This document shows, one piece after another, positions 45,965 through 54,483 of a DNA stretch of 64,000 nt. The notes beneath the pieces were generated by a model. The model was not told the DNA's origin. It ran no database searches and saw only the letters and a list, made by a program, of their open reading frames with translations. Location of the stretch: NCBI GenBank assembly GCA_900544645.1, contig UQWG01000001.1, positions 43,847 through 107,846 of the forward strand. The letters are read 5' to 3'. The stretch comes from an uncultured Collinsella sp. (GTDB lineage Bacteria; Actinomycetota; Coriobacteriia; Coriobacteriales; Coriobacteriaceae). The position numbers and the translations under genes are program-made. Positions within the stretch are counted from its first letter, which is position 1, and each line of letters opens with the position of its first letter.

Positions 45965-48175
45965 TTACTCGCTGTAGCGGGTGGCGATGGCGGCTCGCAC
46001 CATGCCGGTGCTCATGAGGTAGGTCACCAGGAAGTAGCCGCCGTAGGCTGCCAGGAAGATTGCACAGGTGAGGCCCACGGTGCCACCGATGCTCATATTT
46101 CCGAATATGCTCACCTGCTCGATGATCACCTTAAGTGCCACAAAGGAGTGCGCCAGGCCCACTGCCAGCGGGAACAGGAAGAATACCGCTTGCTGCGCCA
46201 TCACCGAATGGCGGATCTGGCGGTCGTCGCAGCCGATCTGTGCCAGCACACGATAGCTGCGGCTGCCGTCGGCCACGTTGGAGAGCTGCTGGATCGACAG
46301 AATCGCCGCGCATGCAACGACCAATACAAAGCCGATGTAGATGGCTAGGTAGCTAATAAGACCGTTCATTTGCGCTGCTTGCGTGTACATCTCGGAGCGT
46401 GTGATAAAGATTCCCCACGACCCCGGCTCCTTGCCGTCAACGAGCAGATTGTCGAGCAGAGTGTGTTTAATGCTCTCGTCTGCCTCGGTCGTATCCATCC
46501 CCTGTTTGTAGTTAACGAGCAGGCTACTGGAATACGGCTGCAGATTAAGCTGGGACAACAGCTCGTCGGCAACGACGACGGTACCCGGATTGCTGCCCAT
46601 CGCCGAGTTGGCGATGGCCGCCGTATCTTCGTCCGACTTATCGGTTGCGGGCTTGAGCGTATGCCCGCCCAAGGTAAGGGCATGGCCGCCAGCCATATAC
46701 TTGGTGTACAGGTCGACCAGCTCGCCGCCCATATCACATGTAAGCAGATACTGGTCGTGACCGATGTGCACCGGCTCCTCGCCCATCATCTGACGCAGTT
46801 TGTTGTACTGGCTCGCCGGCGTCACAAACAGACCCATCGTATCGGCATTGCTACCCCCGAAGGCCTTGGGAAGCTTTTCGCCCATGATCTTGCACATCTC
46901 ACTTGGGGTCACCGAAGGATCCGAACCGCCAAACGGGTAACTCAGATACGAATCGATCTGCACATGCTCACCGGCAACATCGGCGATATTGACCTTCTTG
47001 CCGGTCCCGTCGTTGTTGCCCGCCGACTTGCCCTTGCCGTGCCATGCAGGGTACAAATCGACCGTTGTATCGGCCAGCACCATGCGATCGGCCTCAGACG
47101 GATTGACATACCCTTTGTACCCTTTGTAGTAGTCGAGCGTATCGGGCGTGTAATAGACATACGTCTGAGACACATCAACAGGGTTATAGCGCTCCAGGTT
47201 TTCGTTCATCACGTTGGCAATTGACATACCGCACGTCACCGAGGTGATGGCCAAAAACAGGAGCATCGCGATGACGCCCATCGAAAAGCACACCGTGTTG
47301 ACCTTGGCCGCAAGCTGGCGCACGGTAAACATGTTGAGGCCGCGCCAATACACGCCGCGCAGGCTCTGCAGCAGCTTGATGAGCATGCCCGAGAGTCCCC
47401 AGAACAGGGCAAAGGTGCCCACGGTAACCATAGCGGTCGTAATACCAAACTGGTTCATGGCCTCTTGCAGCTTGCTGTCCGTCGCGGTTAGCGGGAACCC
47501 ATCACGTAGCAGACGGTAATAGGCCACGCCCACAAGCACCGCGCCCACGGCAAAGATGGCAATCGCGATCCAGGGGTTGCGTGTCTTGATGCTCTCGTTG
47601 CGACGCTCGGCACCCATAAGCTCGATGAGTTTGGTACGACGCACGGCGCGAAGGTTCAGCAGTAGCGTGAGCACAAACATTACGAGCATGCAGGCAAGGG
47701 TCAGATTGAACGCATGCACCGAGAAAAAGAAGTGGAAATTGGCGATCTGTGTCTTAAAAAGCGAAGCCGTAAAGAACGTCATGAGCTGGGAGAGTCCCAC
47801 ACCCAGCACAATGCCGGCGACAAAGGCCACGACCGACACTATCACGGTCTCGAGCGCCATGATCGTGGCGACGCGCCCGCGCCCCATGCCGAGCACCTGG
47901 TACAGGCCAAACTCCTTCTTGCGGCGTTTCATGATGAAGTTATTGGCGTACACCATCAAAAAGGCCATGACACCGGCCAAAAAGTACGTCAGGTCGCCGA
48001 GCATGCTGCCCATTACCTGCGCCAAGCCCTTTTCATCGATTCCGGCGATGTCGACCTGCATCGAGATGGTGTTAAAGGCATAGAAGACCGTGACGCCCAA
48101 GGTGAGCGTCAAAAGGTAGACGAGGTAGTCGCGGCCGGCGCGGCGAACGTTGCCCCAAGCGAGTTTACAGAGCAT
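45965..48175 (-). CDS. BceB-like FtsX-family ABC transporter permease
   Basis: A 736-residue permease with about ten membrane helices and one extracytoplasmic domain of about 250 residues between helices 7 and 8. The N-terminus (CKLAWGNVRRAGRDYLVYLLTLTLG) is typical of BceB/VraG/YxdM proteins, which in other species counter or sense antimicrobial peptides. ATG 48175 overlaps the end of the ATPase gene by 11 bp, so the two are translationally coupled. The usual two-component system for such transporters is not adjacent. Confidence 0.88.
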   Translation of the reverse strand: MLCKLAWGNVRRAGRDYLVYLLTLTLGVTVFYAFNTISMQVDIAGIDEKGLAQVMGSMLGDLTYFLAGVMAFLMVYANNFIMKRRKKEFGLYQVLGMGRGRVATIMALETVIVSVVAFVAGIVLGVGLSQLMTFFTASLFKTQIANFHFFFSVHAFNLTLACMLVMFVLTLLLNLRAVRRTKLIELMGAERRNESIKTRNPWIAIAIFAVGAVLVGVAYYRLLRDGFPLTATDSKLQEAMNQFGITTAMVTVGTFALFWGLSGMLIKLLQSLRGVYWRGLNMFTVRQLAAKVNTVCFSMGVIAMLLFLAITSVTCGMSIANVMNENLERYNPVDVSQTYVYYTPDTLDYYKGYKGYVNPSEADRMVLADTTVDLYPAWHGKGKSAGNNDGTGKKVNIADVAGEHVQIDSYLSYPFGGSDPSVTPSEMCKIMGEKLPKAFGGSNADTMGLFVTPASQYNKLRQMMGEEPVHIGHDQYLLTCDMGGELVDLYTKYMAGGHALTLGGHTLKPATDKSDEDTAAIANSAMGSNPGTVVVADELLSQLNLQPYSSSLLVNYKQGMDTTEADESIKHTLLDNLLVDGKEPGSWGIFITRSEMYTQAAQMNGLISYLAIYIGFVLVVACAAILSIQQLSNVADGSRSYRVLAQIGCDDRQIRHSVMAQQAVFFLFPLAVGLAHSFVALKVIIEQVSIFGNMSIGGTVGLTCAIFLAAYGGYFLVTYLMSTGMVRAAIATRYSE

Positions 48176-48950
48176 CGGAGCCCTCACCGCCCATCATGGC
48201 AACGACCTCCATAATGCGGTCGAAGAACTCTCGGCGGTCGGTGTCGCCGCGGCGCAGCTCGGTGAAGATCTTGCCATCGCGGATAAACAGCACACGGCTC
48301 GTGTAGCTGGCGGCAAAGCTGTCGTGCGTGACCATGAGCACCGTGGCGCGCAGACGGCGATTCAGGGCCTCCAGACTCTCGAGCAGCAGACGAGCGCTTT
48401 TAGAATCGAGGGCGCCGGTGGGCTCGTCGGCCATGATCATGGTGGGGTCGGTGACGAGCGCACGAGCCGCGGCAACGCGCTGCTGCTGACCGCCGGACAT
48501 CTGGTAGGGATACTTGTCGAGCACCTGACTGATAGACAGGCGCGCTGCCACATCCTGCACACGGGTCGAGATCTCTGCCGAGTTTGTGCGGGCGATGGTG
48601 AGCGGCAGGGCGATGTTCTCGCGCGCCGTGAGCGTATCGAGCAGGTTGGAGTCCTGGAAGATAAAGCCGAGCTCCTCGCGGCGGAACTGCGAAAGCTTAG
48701 CCTGCTTCATGCGTGTTACGTCCTGCCCGTTGATGCGGATCGTGCCACTTGTGGCGCTATCGATGGTCGACACGCAGTTGAGCAACGTCGACTTGCCCGA
48801 GCCCGAAGCGCCCATGATGCCAACAAATTCGCCGCGGTTGACGGTAAAGCTGACGTCGTTGAGCGCGCGGGTCACGTTGCCCAGCGCTCCATATACTTTT
48901 TCGAGATGCGCGACCTCCAGTACCGGGGTCGCCATGTGCGTGGTTTGCAT
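48165..48950 (-). CDS. BceA-like ABC transporter ATP-binding protein
   Basis: A 261-residue ATPase. Walker A GASGSGKSTLLN, Q-loop FIFQDSNLLDTL, signature [14 protein letters not shown], Walker [15 protein letters not shown] and switch His VTHDSF are all present, in the form found in BceA/MacB-type proteins. A C-terminal segment ending with a dimer-like helix follows. ATG 48950 follows AAGGACTC. It pairs with the FtsX-type permease that overlaps its 3' end. Confidence 0.92.
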   Translation of the reverse strand: MQTTHMATPVLEVAHLEKVYGALGNVTRALNDVSFTVNRGEFVGIMGASGSGKSTLLNCVSTIDSATSGTIRINGQDVTRMKQAKLSQFRREELGFIFQDSNLLDTLTARENIALPLTIARTNSAEISTRVQDVAARLSISQVLDKYPYQMSGGQQQRVAAARALVTDPTMIMADEPTGALDSKSARLLLESLEALNRRLRATVLMVTHDSFAASYTSRVLFIRDGKIFTELRRGDTDRREFFDRIMEVVAMMGGEGSDAL

Positions 48951-49098
48951 ACCGAGTCCTTTCTTGCGATTAGTCTACGGCATCTATAGTCGCAAGAAGA
49001 CGAGTCGGCTACCATCGATATGGCTTACGCTTGCCTTACCGTTGTGTAAGGTACGGGTAGCTAGCCTGCCACGCGTTGATGTTGAGAGAGGACTCCTG

Positions 49099-50088
49099 TT
49101 GAAGACTGTTCATGTTGCCGCTGGGATCATTCGCAAGGATGGATCTGATGAGCTGCTTGCCGTGCAGCGCGGCTACGGCGACATGCAGGGACTTTGGGAG
49201 TTCCCAGGCGGCAAGCTCATGCGCGGCGAGACGCCCGAGGACGCCGTACGCCGCGAGCTTATGGAAGAGTTGCAGGTAAAAGTCACCAACCTGCGCGATT
49301 TCTACACCGTTGAGTATGACTACCCCGATTTTCATCTCTCCATGGAGTGCTATTACTGCTCGCTCGCCGATGAATCCGATGAACCCCAGAAGCACGACCG
49401 CCAGCTCGATATCCGCTGGATTCCGCGCACCTCGCTTGCCACCGTTGAGTGGATGCCCGCCGACAAAGGGCTCATTGATGCCCTGATTGAGCTGAAGGAA
49501 GACCGGCTTGAGGCCAACGGCGCTGCCAACGACGCCGAGGCCACCGCGACCGACGAGCCCGCCACCAAGCCCAAGCGCGCACCTAAGCGCCGTAGCAAAA
49601 AGCGCCCCAAACCAGGTCTGCTCGACGGCATCGATACCTCGGACCTTTCCGCCGACGAGCGTGAGCTCGTGCGCCGCCGCGCCGCCATCAAAAAGTCCAT
49701 GAAGGGTAACAAACGCGCCAATACTAAGCCTGAGTTGCTCGTACGTCAGCGCCTGCGCGCCGCGGGCCTTACGGGCTATCGCTTGGAATGGAAGGTTCCC
49801 GGCAAACCCGACATCGCCTTCCCCGGACGCAAGATCGCCATCTTCGTCAACGGCTGCTTTTGGCACCGCTGCCCCAAGTGCAACCCTAGCCAGCCCAAGC
49901 GCAACGTTGAGTTTTGGGAGGCAAAGTTCCGTCGCAACGTCGAGCGCGACCGAGCAGCCATCAACGCACTCACCCAAATGGGCTGGACACCCATAACCAT
50001 CTGGGAATGCGAGCTCAAAAAAGACCGCATCGACGCAACGATGGAAAAGGTCATCGAACAAGTACGCGCCGCCGCACCGCAGCGCTAG
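49099..50088 (+). CDS. Nudix hydrolase - Vsr endonuclease fusion protein
   Basis: A 329-residue two-domain protein. Residues 1-130 are a MutT-like Nudix domain (GLWEFPGGKLMRGETP with RRELMEEL, fitting the Nudix box). A basic Ala/Pro/Lys linker (about 136-190) leads to a Vsr domain (about 193-329). That has GNKRANTKPE, catalytic Asp238 in GKPDIAF, zinc ligands in NGCFWHRCPKC and WECEL. Vsr nicks T:G mismatches; MutT-like enzymes remove oxidised nucleotides. TTG 49099 is chosen because AGAGGA precedes it and the Nudix strand begins there. No cytosine methylase gene is in the window. Confidence 0.88.
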   Translation: MKTVHVAAGIIRKDGSDELLAVQRGYGDMQGLWEFPGGKLMRGETPEDAVRRELMEELQVKVTNLRDFYTVEYDYPDFHLSMECYYCSLADESDEPQKHDRQLDIRWIPRTSLATVEWMPADKGLIDALIELKEDRLEANGAANDAEATATDEPATKPKRAPKRRSKKRPKPGLLDGIDTSDLSADERELVRRRAAIKKSMKGNKRANTKPELLVRQRLRAAGLTGYRLEWKVPGKPDIAFPGRKIAIFVNGCFWHRCPKCNPSQPKRNVEFWEAKFRRNVERDRAAINALTQMGWTPITIWECELKKDRIDATMEKVIEQVRAAAPQR

Positions 50089-50342
50089 GAACGAGCCGTC
50101 CACACGCCCCACACAGGCGAGCCACATCCGCGCCACAAACCTTAGAAAGCCCTTAAGCTCAAAACCTTTCAAGAGTGTTACTCAATAGCCTTGACCTGCG
50201 GTTTCATTGTTACATCAAACCTGATTAAGCCTTTCTTTAGCGCTTCTTTGCAACAGCCGCGGCATAATACTGCCAACGCACGGAACCTAGCAGCATACCC
50301 CGTGCGCAACCTTTTGGTGGACATCGAGGAGGCCGCATAAGC

Positions 50343-50552
50343 ATGCATTCTTCCAATGACGCAGCACAGCAGCCATCCCTAAATCATGCAAACCTTTTCT
50401 CCTTCCCCCCGACACAGAGAAACGGTCTCCTCGACTCCCCCACCACAAAAACCAAGCGCTCAGCCGATCAGAGCCTCAACTTACGAGCATCCTTCGAAAA
50501 GCTCCAAGCATCCCTAGACAAGGCGTTCCCCGAACAGGCAAGAGCAATCTAA
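50343..50552 (+). CDS. Small hypothetical protein
   Basis: A possible 69-residue protein, Asn/Ser/Gln/Pro-rich at the start and with an amphipathic C-terminal helix (RASFEKLQASLDKAFPEQARA). GAGGAGG lies 12-18 bases upstream of the ATG and a CATAAT box about 80 bases upstream, so expression is plausible. I recognise no domain. It ends 25 bp before the AraC gene and may be its leader or an independent small protein. It could also be a chance frame. Confidence 0.4.
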   Translation: MHSSNDAAQQPSLNHANLFSFPPTQRNGLLDSPTTKTKRSADQSLNLRASFEKLQASLDKAFPEQARAI

Positions 50553-50577
50553 GCCCATCGCGCTTTATACTGATGCC

Positions 50578-51516
50578 ATGCGAAACATGGATCACATAGA
50601 ATTGCACCGCGGAGGACGCGAGGAAGCGTTTCCCGAGACCGCCGAAGACTGGCCCTATATTGCCGAACGCGCAGAATTCGCTCGCTATCCGGGCAATTCC
50701 GTCCCCTGGCACTGGCATTCCGAAGTTGAGCTTTTCTACATGGAGCAGGGAGCGATTGACTATCGAACGCGCGCGGCTCATGAGCACGTACGCTTTGAGG
50801 AAGGGTCCGCCGGCTTTATCAACGGCGGCGTTTTGCACAGCACGCTGCAATCACCCAATTCGGCGCCAGCCATTCAAATGCTGCATATCTTTCAGCCGTC
50901 GATGCTCGGCGATCCCGCGGGACGTCTCCAAAAGCGCTACATCAATCCTTTGCTGCAATGTCGAGGCGTCGATGTGCTCAAATGGTCGCCCACCAACCCC
51001 GACGATATGCCCTTTATCGATTTGCTAAAGAGTTCCTTTAACCACGACCTTCAACGGCCGCAGAACGAGATGGCGCTTCGGAATAGCTTGTCAGAGCTCT
51101 GGATTCAGATTTACGCCAAGGCCGAACCGCTCTTTTCCTCCGACAACGCCTCTTGGATGACCAACCGCGACGTACAGTTCAAGGCAATCCTGGACTATAT
51201 CCGCGCAAACTATGCAGCCGCTATAGATGTGCCCCAGATGGCATCTGCAGCCGGCGTAAGCGAAAGAGAGTGTTACCGCATTATCGAAGCTTGCGCAGGA
51301 ACGACCCCGGCGGCATATCTGCGCGCATACCGCGTAAACCGTGCTTGCGAACTTTTGGCACACACCACGCGAACGGTCCAGACAGTCGCGCGCCAATGCG
51401 GCTTTGCGACAGCAAGCCATCTTGGCCAGGTATTTAAAGAACAAATGGGATGCACTCCTTCGAGCTATCGAGCAGCGAGGCAGAATCTCGATAGTACCAG
51501 GCAGAAATCCCGCTAG
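50578..51516 (+). CDS. AraC family transcriptional regulator with cupin sensor domain
   Basis: A 312-residue regulator. The N-terminal cupin (about 20-130) has FARYPGNSVPWHWHSEVELFYMEQG with paired histidines; the C-terminal AraC domain (about 205-305) has two helix-turn-helix units, ending FATASHLGQVFKEQMGCTPSSYR. Such proteins respond to small sugars or derivatives. It is followed after 56 bp by a HAD phosphatase gene in the same direction, which may be a target. The ligand is unknown. Confidence 0.9.
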   Translation: MRNMDHIELHRGGREEAFPETAEDWPYIAERAEFARYPGNSVPWHWHSEVELFYMEQGAIDYRTRAAHEHVRFEEGSAGFINGGVLHSTLQSPNSAPAIQMLHIFQPSMLGDPAGRLQKRYINPLLQCRGVDVLKWSPTNPDDMPFIDLLKSSFNHDLQRPQNEMALRNSLSELWIQIYAKAEPLFSSDNASWMTNRDVQFKAILDYIRANYAAAIDVPQMASAAGVSERECYRIIEACAGTTPAAYLRAYRVNRACELLAHTTRTVQTVARQCGFATASHLGQVFKEQMGCTPSSYRAARQNLDSTRQKSR

Positions 51517-51572
51517 CCCTTCTTCTGTCACTGAATCAAACTTGCAGGCAAACAACAGAGAGGAGCAACCAT

Positions 51573-52196
51573 ATGAAGCACTTTGACCATATCGTATTTG
51601 ACGTTGATGGGACATTGGCAGATACAGAAGAAAGCGTTCTATCATCGCTTGTCCAGATTGTCCAAGAAAAGACCGGCAAAACGCTCCCCCGACACGAGCT
51701 TGAATTTGCCCTCGGCATACCCGGCAAGGATGCTCTTGAGAAACTTGGAATCTACTCGCAGGCAACGCTGGATCGCTGGTGCCAAGTTGCCGCCAGCTTT
51801 AAAAGCACCATCAGCGTGTTTCCAGGTTTGCTTGAAGTCATCGCAACACTCTCCGACAACGGCTGCAAACTTGGCATCGTCTCCTCACGTGCGCGCGACG
51901 AATACGCAAAAGAAATTGCACCCCTTGGTTTCGATAAGTATTTTGAGCACATCATCCTTGTCGAAGACACAACCGAACATAAACCCGCACCCGCACCCAT
52001 GCTCGAATATCTCCGGCGTACGGGCGCGAATCCTGGCAACGTCGTCTACGTTGGCGACACCGTCTACGACGAACAATGCGCAACTTCGGCAGGGGTCAGT
52101 TTTGCCAGAGCGGCATGGGGATCACACCAAGACATCCCAAATGCCACCTACAACCTCAAAACCCCCAACGACCTGCTAACCCTAACAACCAAGTAA
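51573..52196 (+). CDS. HAD-superfamily hydrolase (phosphoglycolate phosphatase-like)
   Basis: A 207-residue phosphatase. Motif I is FDVDGTLADTE, motif II IVSSRARD, motif III around KPAPAPMLEYL and motif IV GDTVYDEQCA. The cap is the small helical C1 type of beta-phosphoglucomutase/Gph relatives. It may dephosphorylate a sugar phosphate or phosphoglycolate; HAD substrate cannot be read from sequence. AGAGAGGAG lies 9 bases before the ATG. Lower GC at third positions than neighbours is noticeable. Confidence 0.87.
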   Translation: MKHFDHIVFDVDGTLADTEESVLSSLVQIVQEKTGKTLPRHELEFALGIPGKDALEKLGIYSQATLDRWCQVAASFKSTISVFPGLLEVIATLSDNGCKLGIVSSRARDEYAKEIAPLGFDKYFEHIILVEDTTEHKPAPAPMLEYLRRTGANPGNVVYVGDTVYDEQCATSAGVSFARAAWGSHQDIPNATYNLKTPNDLLTLTTK

Positions 52197-52245
52197 CCCC
52201 CTCGCCCCACCCTTTCAGCCCCAACGCCACAAGGGCGATTGAGCA

Positions 52246-52396
52246 GGACGGTTTGGGCGGGTCCCGTACTTAGTTTCCAAAATCATTCCGCAGCGCGAAG
52301 GCCCCCGTTGTCAACGCTTCGAAGAAGCGAGACAACGGGGGCCTTCATGCGCGAGGACGTTTTGGAAACTAAGTACGGGACCCGCCCAAACCGTCC
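52246..52396 (-). repeat. CGTCCTCG/CTGCGGA 3'-UTR palindrome, copy D (after the class II aldolase)
   Basis: The longest copy, with perfect 37-bp outer arms (52246-52282 and 52360-52396). Inside are TCCGCAG-CGC (52283-52297), a 15-bp inner stem (52298-52312 and 52331-52345) and CAT-GCG-CGAGGACG (52346-52359). CGC pairs with GCG. On the minus strand it starts 24 bp after the aldolase stop codon. Confidence 0.92.
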
Positions 52397-52420
52397 GGTG
52401 GGATCAGAGTACCCTTGTTG

Positions 52421-53278
52421 TTACTCTGCTTTGCCCACAGAGTTGAGGTTGGTCATGCGGATCTTAACCAGCTCGGTGATCTCACGCATGCCCTCCTTGG
52501 CCGGCTTCTTGGGATCGAAGCAGGCGGGGTTCTCGGCCATGTAGGCCATGAAGCCCTTGGTGTAGGCCTGACGCAGCTCGGTGGCGTAGTTAACCTTGCA
52601 GATGCCGTTCTTCACAGCCTCGGCAACCTGCTCATCGGGCACACCGGAGGTGCCATGCAGAACCAGCGGCACGTCGACGGCGTCGCGAATGGCCTTGACC
52701 ACGGACTGCTCGATGTGCGGATCGCTCGTGTACACACCGTGGCTGGTGCCAACGCCAATTGCGAGGGAGGTGCAGCCGGTACGCTCGACGAACTCCTTGG
52801 CCTCGGCAGGATCGGTGTAGGGGCTCTCGCCCTCAACCGCGGGACCGTCGTCCTCCTTGCCGCCAACCTTGCCGAGCTCGGCCTCGACGGGCACGCCCAT
52901 GGCGCGGCCAGCGTCGGCAACGGACTTGGTCAGGGCGATGTTGTCCTCGAAGGACTCGTGCGAACCGTCGATCATGACAGAGGTGTAGCCCGTGCGGAAA
53001 GCCTGCATGCAGCGGTCATAGCCATCGCCGTGATCGAGGTGCAGAGCGACGGGCACGGAAGCGCGCTCGGCGGCAGCCTTGACCATGCCGTAGAAGTAGT
53101 CCAGACCAGCGGTCTTGATGGTGCCCGGGGTGGTCTGCATGATGACGGGGGACTTGGTCTCCTCGGCAGCAGCCAGAACGGCCATAACAAACTCGAGGTT
53201 CTCGACGTTGAACGCGCCAACGGCGTAGTGGCCGGCCTGAGCGTCCTTGAGCATCTTTTCGGTGGTAACAAGTGCCAT
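52421..53278 (-). CDS. Class II fructose-/tagatose-bisphosphate aldolase
   Basis: A 285-residue zinc aldolase. Metal and catalytic residues are in VALHLDHGDGYD, MIDGSHESFEDN, VEAELGKVGGKEDD, VGTSHGVY and PLVLHGTSGVPD. It could be the glycolytic fructose-bisphosphate aldolase. Its length and PGTIKTAGLDYFY region also resemble GatY/KbaY tagatose-bisphosphate aldolases, and lacA-lacB-lacC without lacD are encoded 8-10 kb away. ATG 53278 has AGAGGAGC upstream. It is divergent from a DeoR-family gene, the usual neighbour of sugar-phosphate genes. Confidence 0.9.
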   Translation of the reverse strand: MALVTTEKMLKDAQAGHYAVGAFNVENLEFVMAVLAAAEETKSPVIMQTTPGTIKTAGLDYFYGMVKAAAERASVPVALHLDHGDGYDRCMQAFRTGYTSVMIDGSHESFEDNIALTKSVADAGRAMGVPVEAELGKVGGKEDDGPAVEGESPYTDPAEAKEFVERTGCTSLAIGVGTSHGVYTSDPHIEQSVVKAIRDAVDVPLVLHGTSGVPDEQVAEAVKNGICKVNYATELRQAYTKGFMAYMAENPACFDPKKPAKEGMREITELVKIRMTNLNSVGKAE

Positions 53279-53502
53279 GAGCGTTTGCTCCTCTCCCTCG
53301 CCCGCATCTGGACATCGGGCGTAGTTGTTCACAAGGCGTTTTACCTTGCGTTTTTCTGCGTTCATTGTATGAAAATCGACGGCGTCGCACGTATGAGATA
53401 TCACCGGCACACAGGTCAAGACACTCGTTTTTGAAAAGCAAACGGAAGGAATTTGAACCGAGCGGACATGTTCGATATTGAATTTTGAGCGTTCAGCGTC
53501 TT

Positions 53503-53556
53503 TCTTTTATAGAAAAGATAAGTAATCGAAAGGCGTTTTCTTACTCAAAAAGAAAA
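53503..53556. promoter_or_regulatory. AT-rich dyads between aldolase and deoR genes
   Basis: TCTTTTATAGAAAAGA (53503-53518) and a TTTTCTTAC...AAGAAAA dyad (53536-53556) lie in the shared regulatory region of the divergent genes. They are candidate DeoR-family sites. Confidence 0.5.
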
Positions 53557-53613
53557 TGAACGAAAATGGACTCAACACAATTCCTGCAAATTTCAGTTGA
53601 GGATGGAGCAGCT

Positions 53614-54417
53614 ATGGCCCATGCAACAACCCGAGCCTTCGCCGATGAGCGTCGTGCCGCCATCATGGAGATGCTTGAGCATAATGCCTCGGTGCAGGTA
53701 GCAGAAATCGCCCAGACCTTTGGTGTGTCCTCCGTTACCGCCCGTGCCGACCTAGACGCGCTCGCCGAGTCCGGAAAGCTGCGCCGCACGCATGGTGGCG
53801 CTGTGTCGCTCCAGAAGCGACTGACCGTATCCACCCAGGATCGCCGTATCAACGTCAATGTTGCCGCCAAGCAGGCCATCGCACAAAGCGCCATTGAACT
53901 CGTCGGCAACGGTGACACCCTGCTCGTCGACTCGGGCACCACCGCTCTCGAGTTTGTCCGGCTCCTCGACCAGCGCGATGGCATCACCGTCATCACGGCC
54001 GACATTACCATTGCCGATTACATCGACGAGAGCATGCCCTCGGTCGATGTCGTCATGCTGGGCGGGGCACTGCGCAAAGGTCATCGCTATCTGTACGGCC
54101 CACTTACCATGCAGGCGCTCCAAATGGTCCACGCCGACCTTGCCGTCATGTGCCCTGGCGCTTTTGTTCCCGGCTGCGGCTTTACAACCGACTTTCCGCA
54201 GATGGCCGAGACCAAAGCGGCTATGGTCGGTGCCGCTCGTCAAAGCGTCGCCCTCATGGACGCCAGCAAGGTTAACGGACGTGGCATGTACCGTTTTGCC
54301 GAGCTTGCCGACGTCGACACCATCGTGATGGACAGCGACCCCGACGATGCCGTCGCTACCTCGATCGCCGAGACCGCCGACGACGCCCGCCCAAATCTCG
54401 TCATCGCCGGCGCTTAA
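53614..54417 (+). CDS. DeoR family transcriptional regulator
   Basis: A 267-residue regulator. The helix-turn-helix is VQVAEIAQTFGVSSVTARADLDALAESGKLRRTHGGAV, followed by a ribose-isomerase-like sugar-phosphate sensor domain (DTLLVDSGTTALEFV, MLGGALRKGHRYLYGP). ATG 53614 has GGATGGAGC upstream; the frame runs 16 codons further up. It is divergent from the class II aldolase gene, which it may control, and could also govern the lac genes. It ends in a clear terminator. Confidence 0.9.
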   Translation: MAHATTRAFADERRAAIMEMLEHNASVQVAEIAQTFGVSSVTARADLDALAESGKLRRTHGGAVSLQKRLTVSTQDRRINVNVAAKQAIAQSAIELVGNGDTLLVDSGTTALEFVRLLDQRDGITVITADITIADYIDESMPSVDVVMLGGALRKGHRYLYGPLTMQALQMVHADLAVMCPGAFVPGCGFTTDFPQMAETKAAMVGAARQSVALMDASKVNGRGMYRFAELADVDTIVMDSDPDDAVATSIAETADDARPNLVIAGA

Positions 54418-54421
54418 ACAA

Positions 54422-54462
54422 AAACCACCACAAAGGTGCCTGTCCCCTTTGTGGTGGTTTGA
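54422..54462. terminator. Terminator of deoR, bidirectional
   Basis: Fifteen-base perfect arms (54422-54436 and 54446-54460) with a loop that contains CCTGTCC, the same word as in the REP-like hairpins. It also serves the convergent flavodiiron gene. Confidence 0.85.
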
Positions 54463-54483
54463 GCGTCAGAAGTGAATGTGTCG

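Noticed and set aside
48586..49098. Upstream extension of the Nudix-Vsr frame
   Set aside because: It lies antisense within the ATPase gene; the Nudix domain and AGAGGA site begin at 49099.
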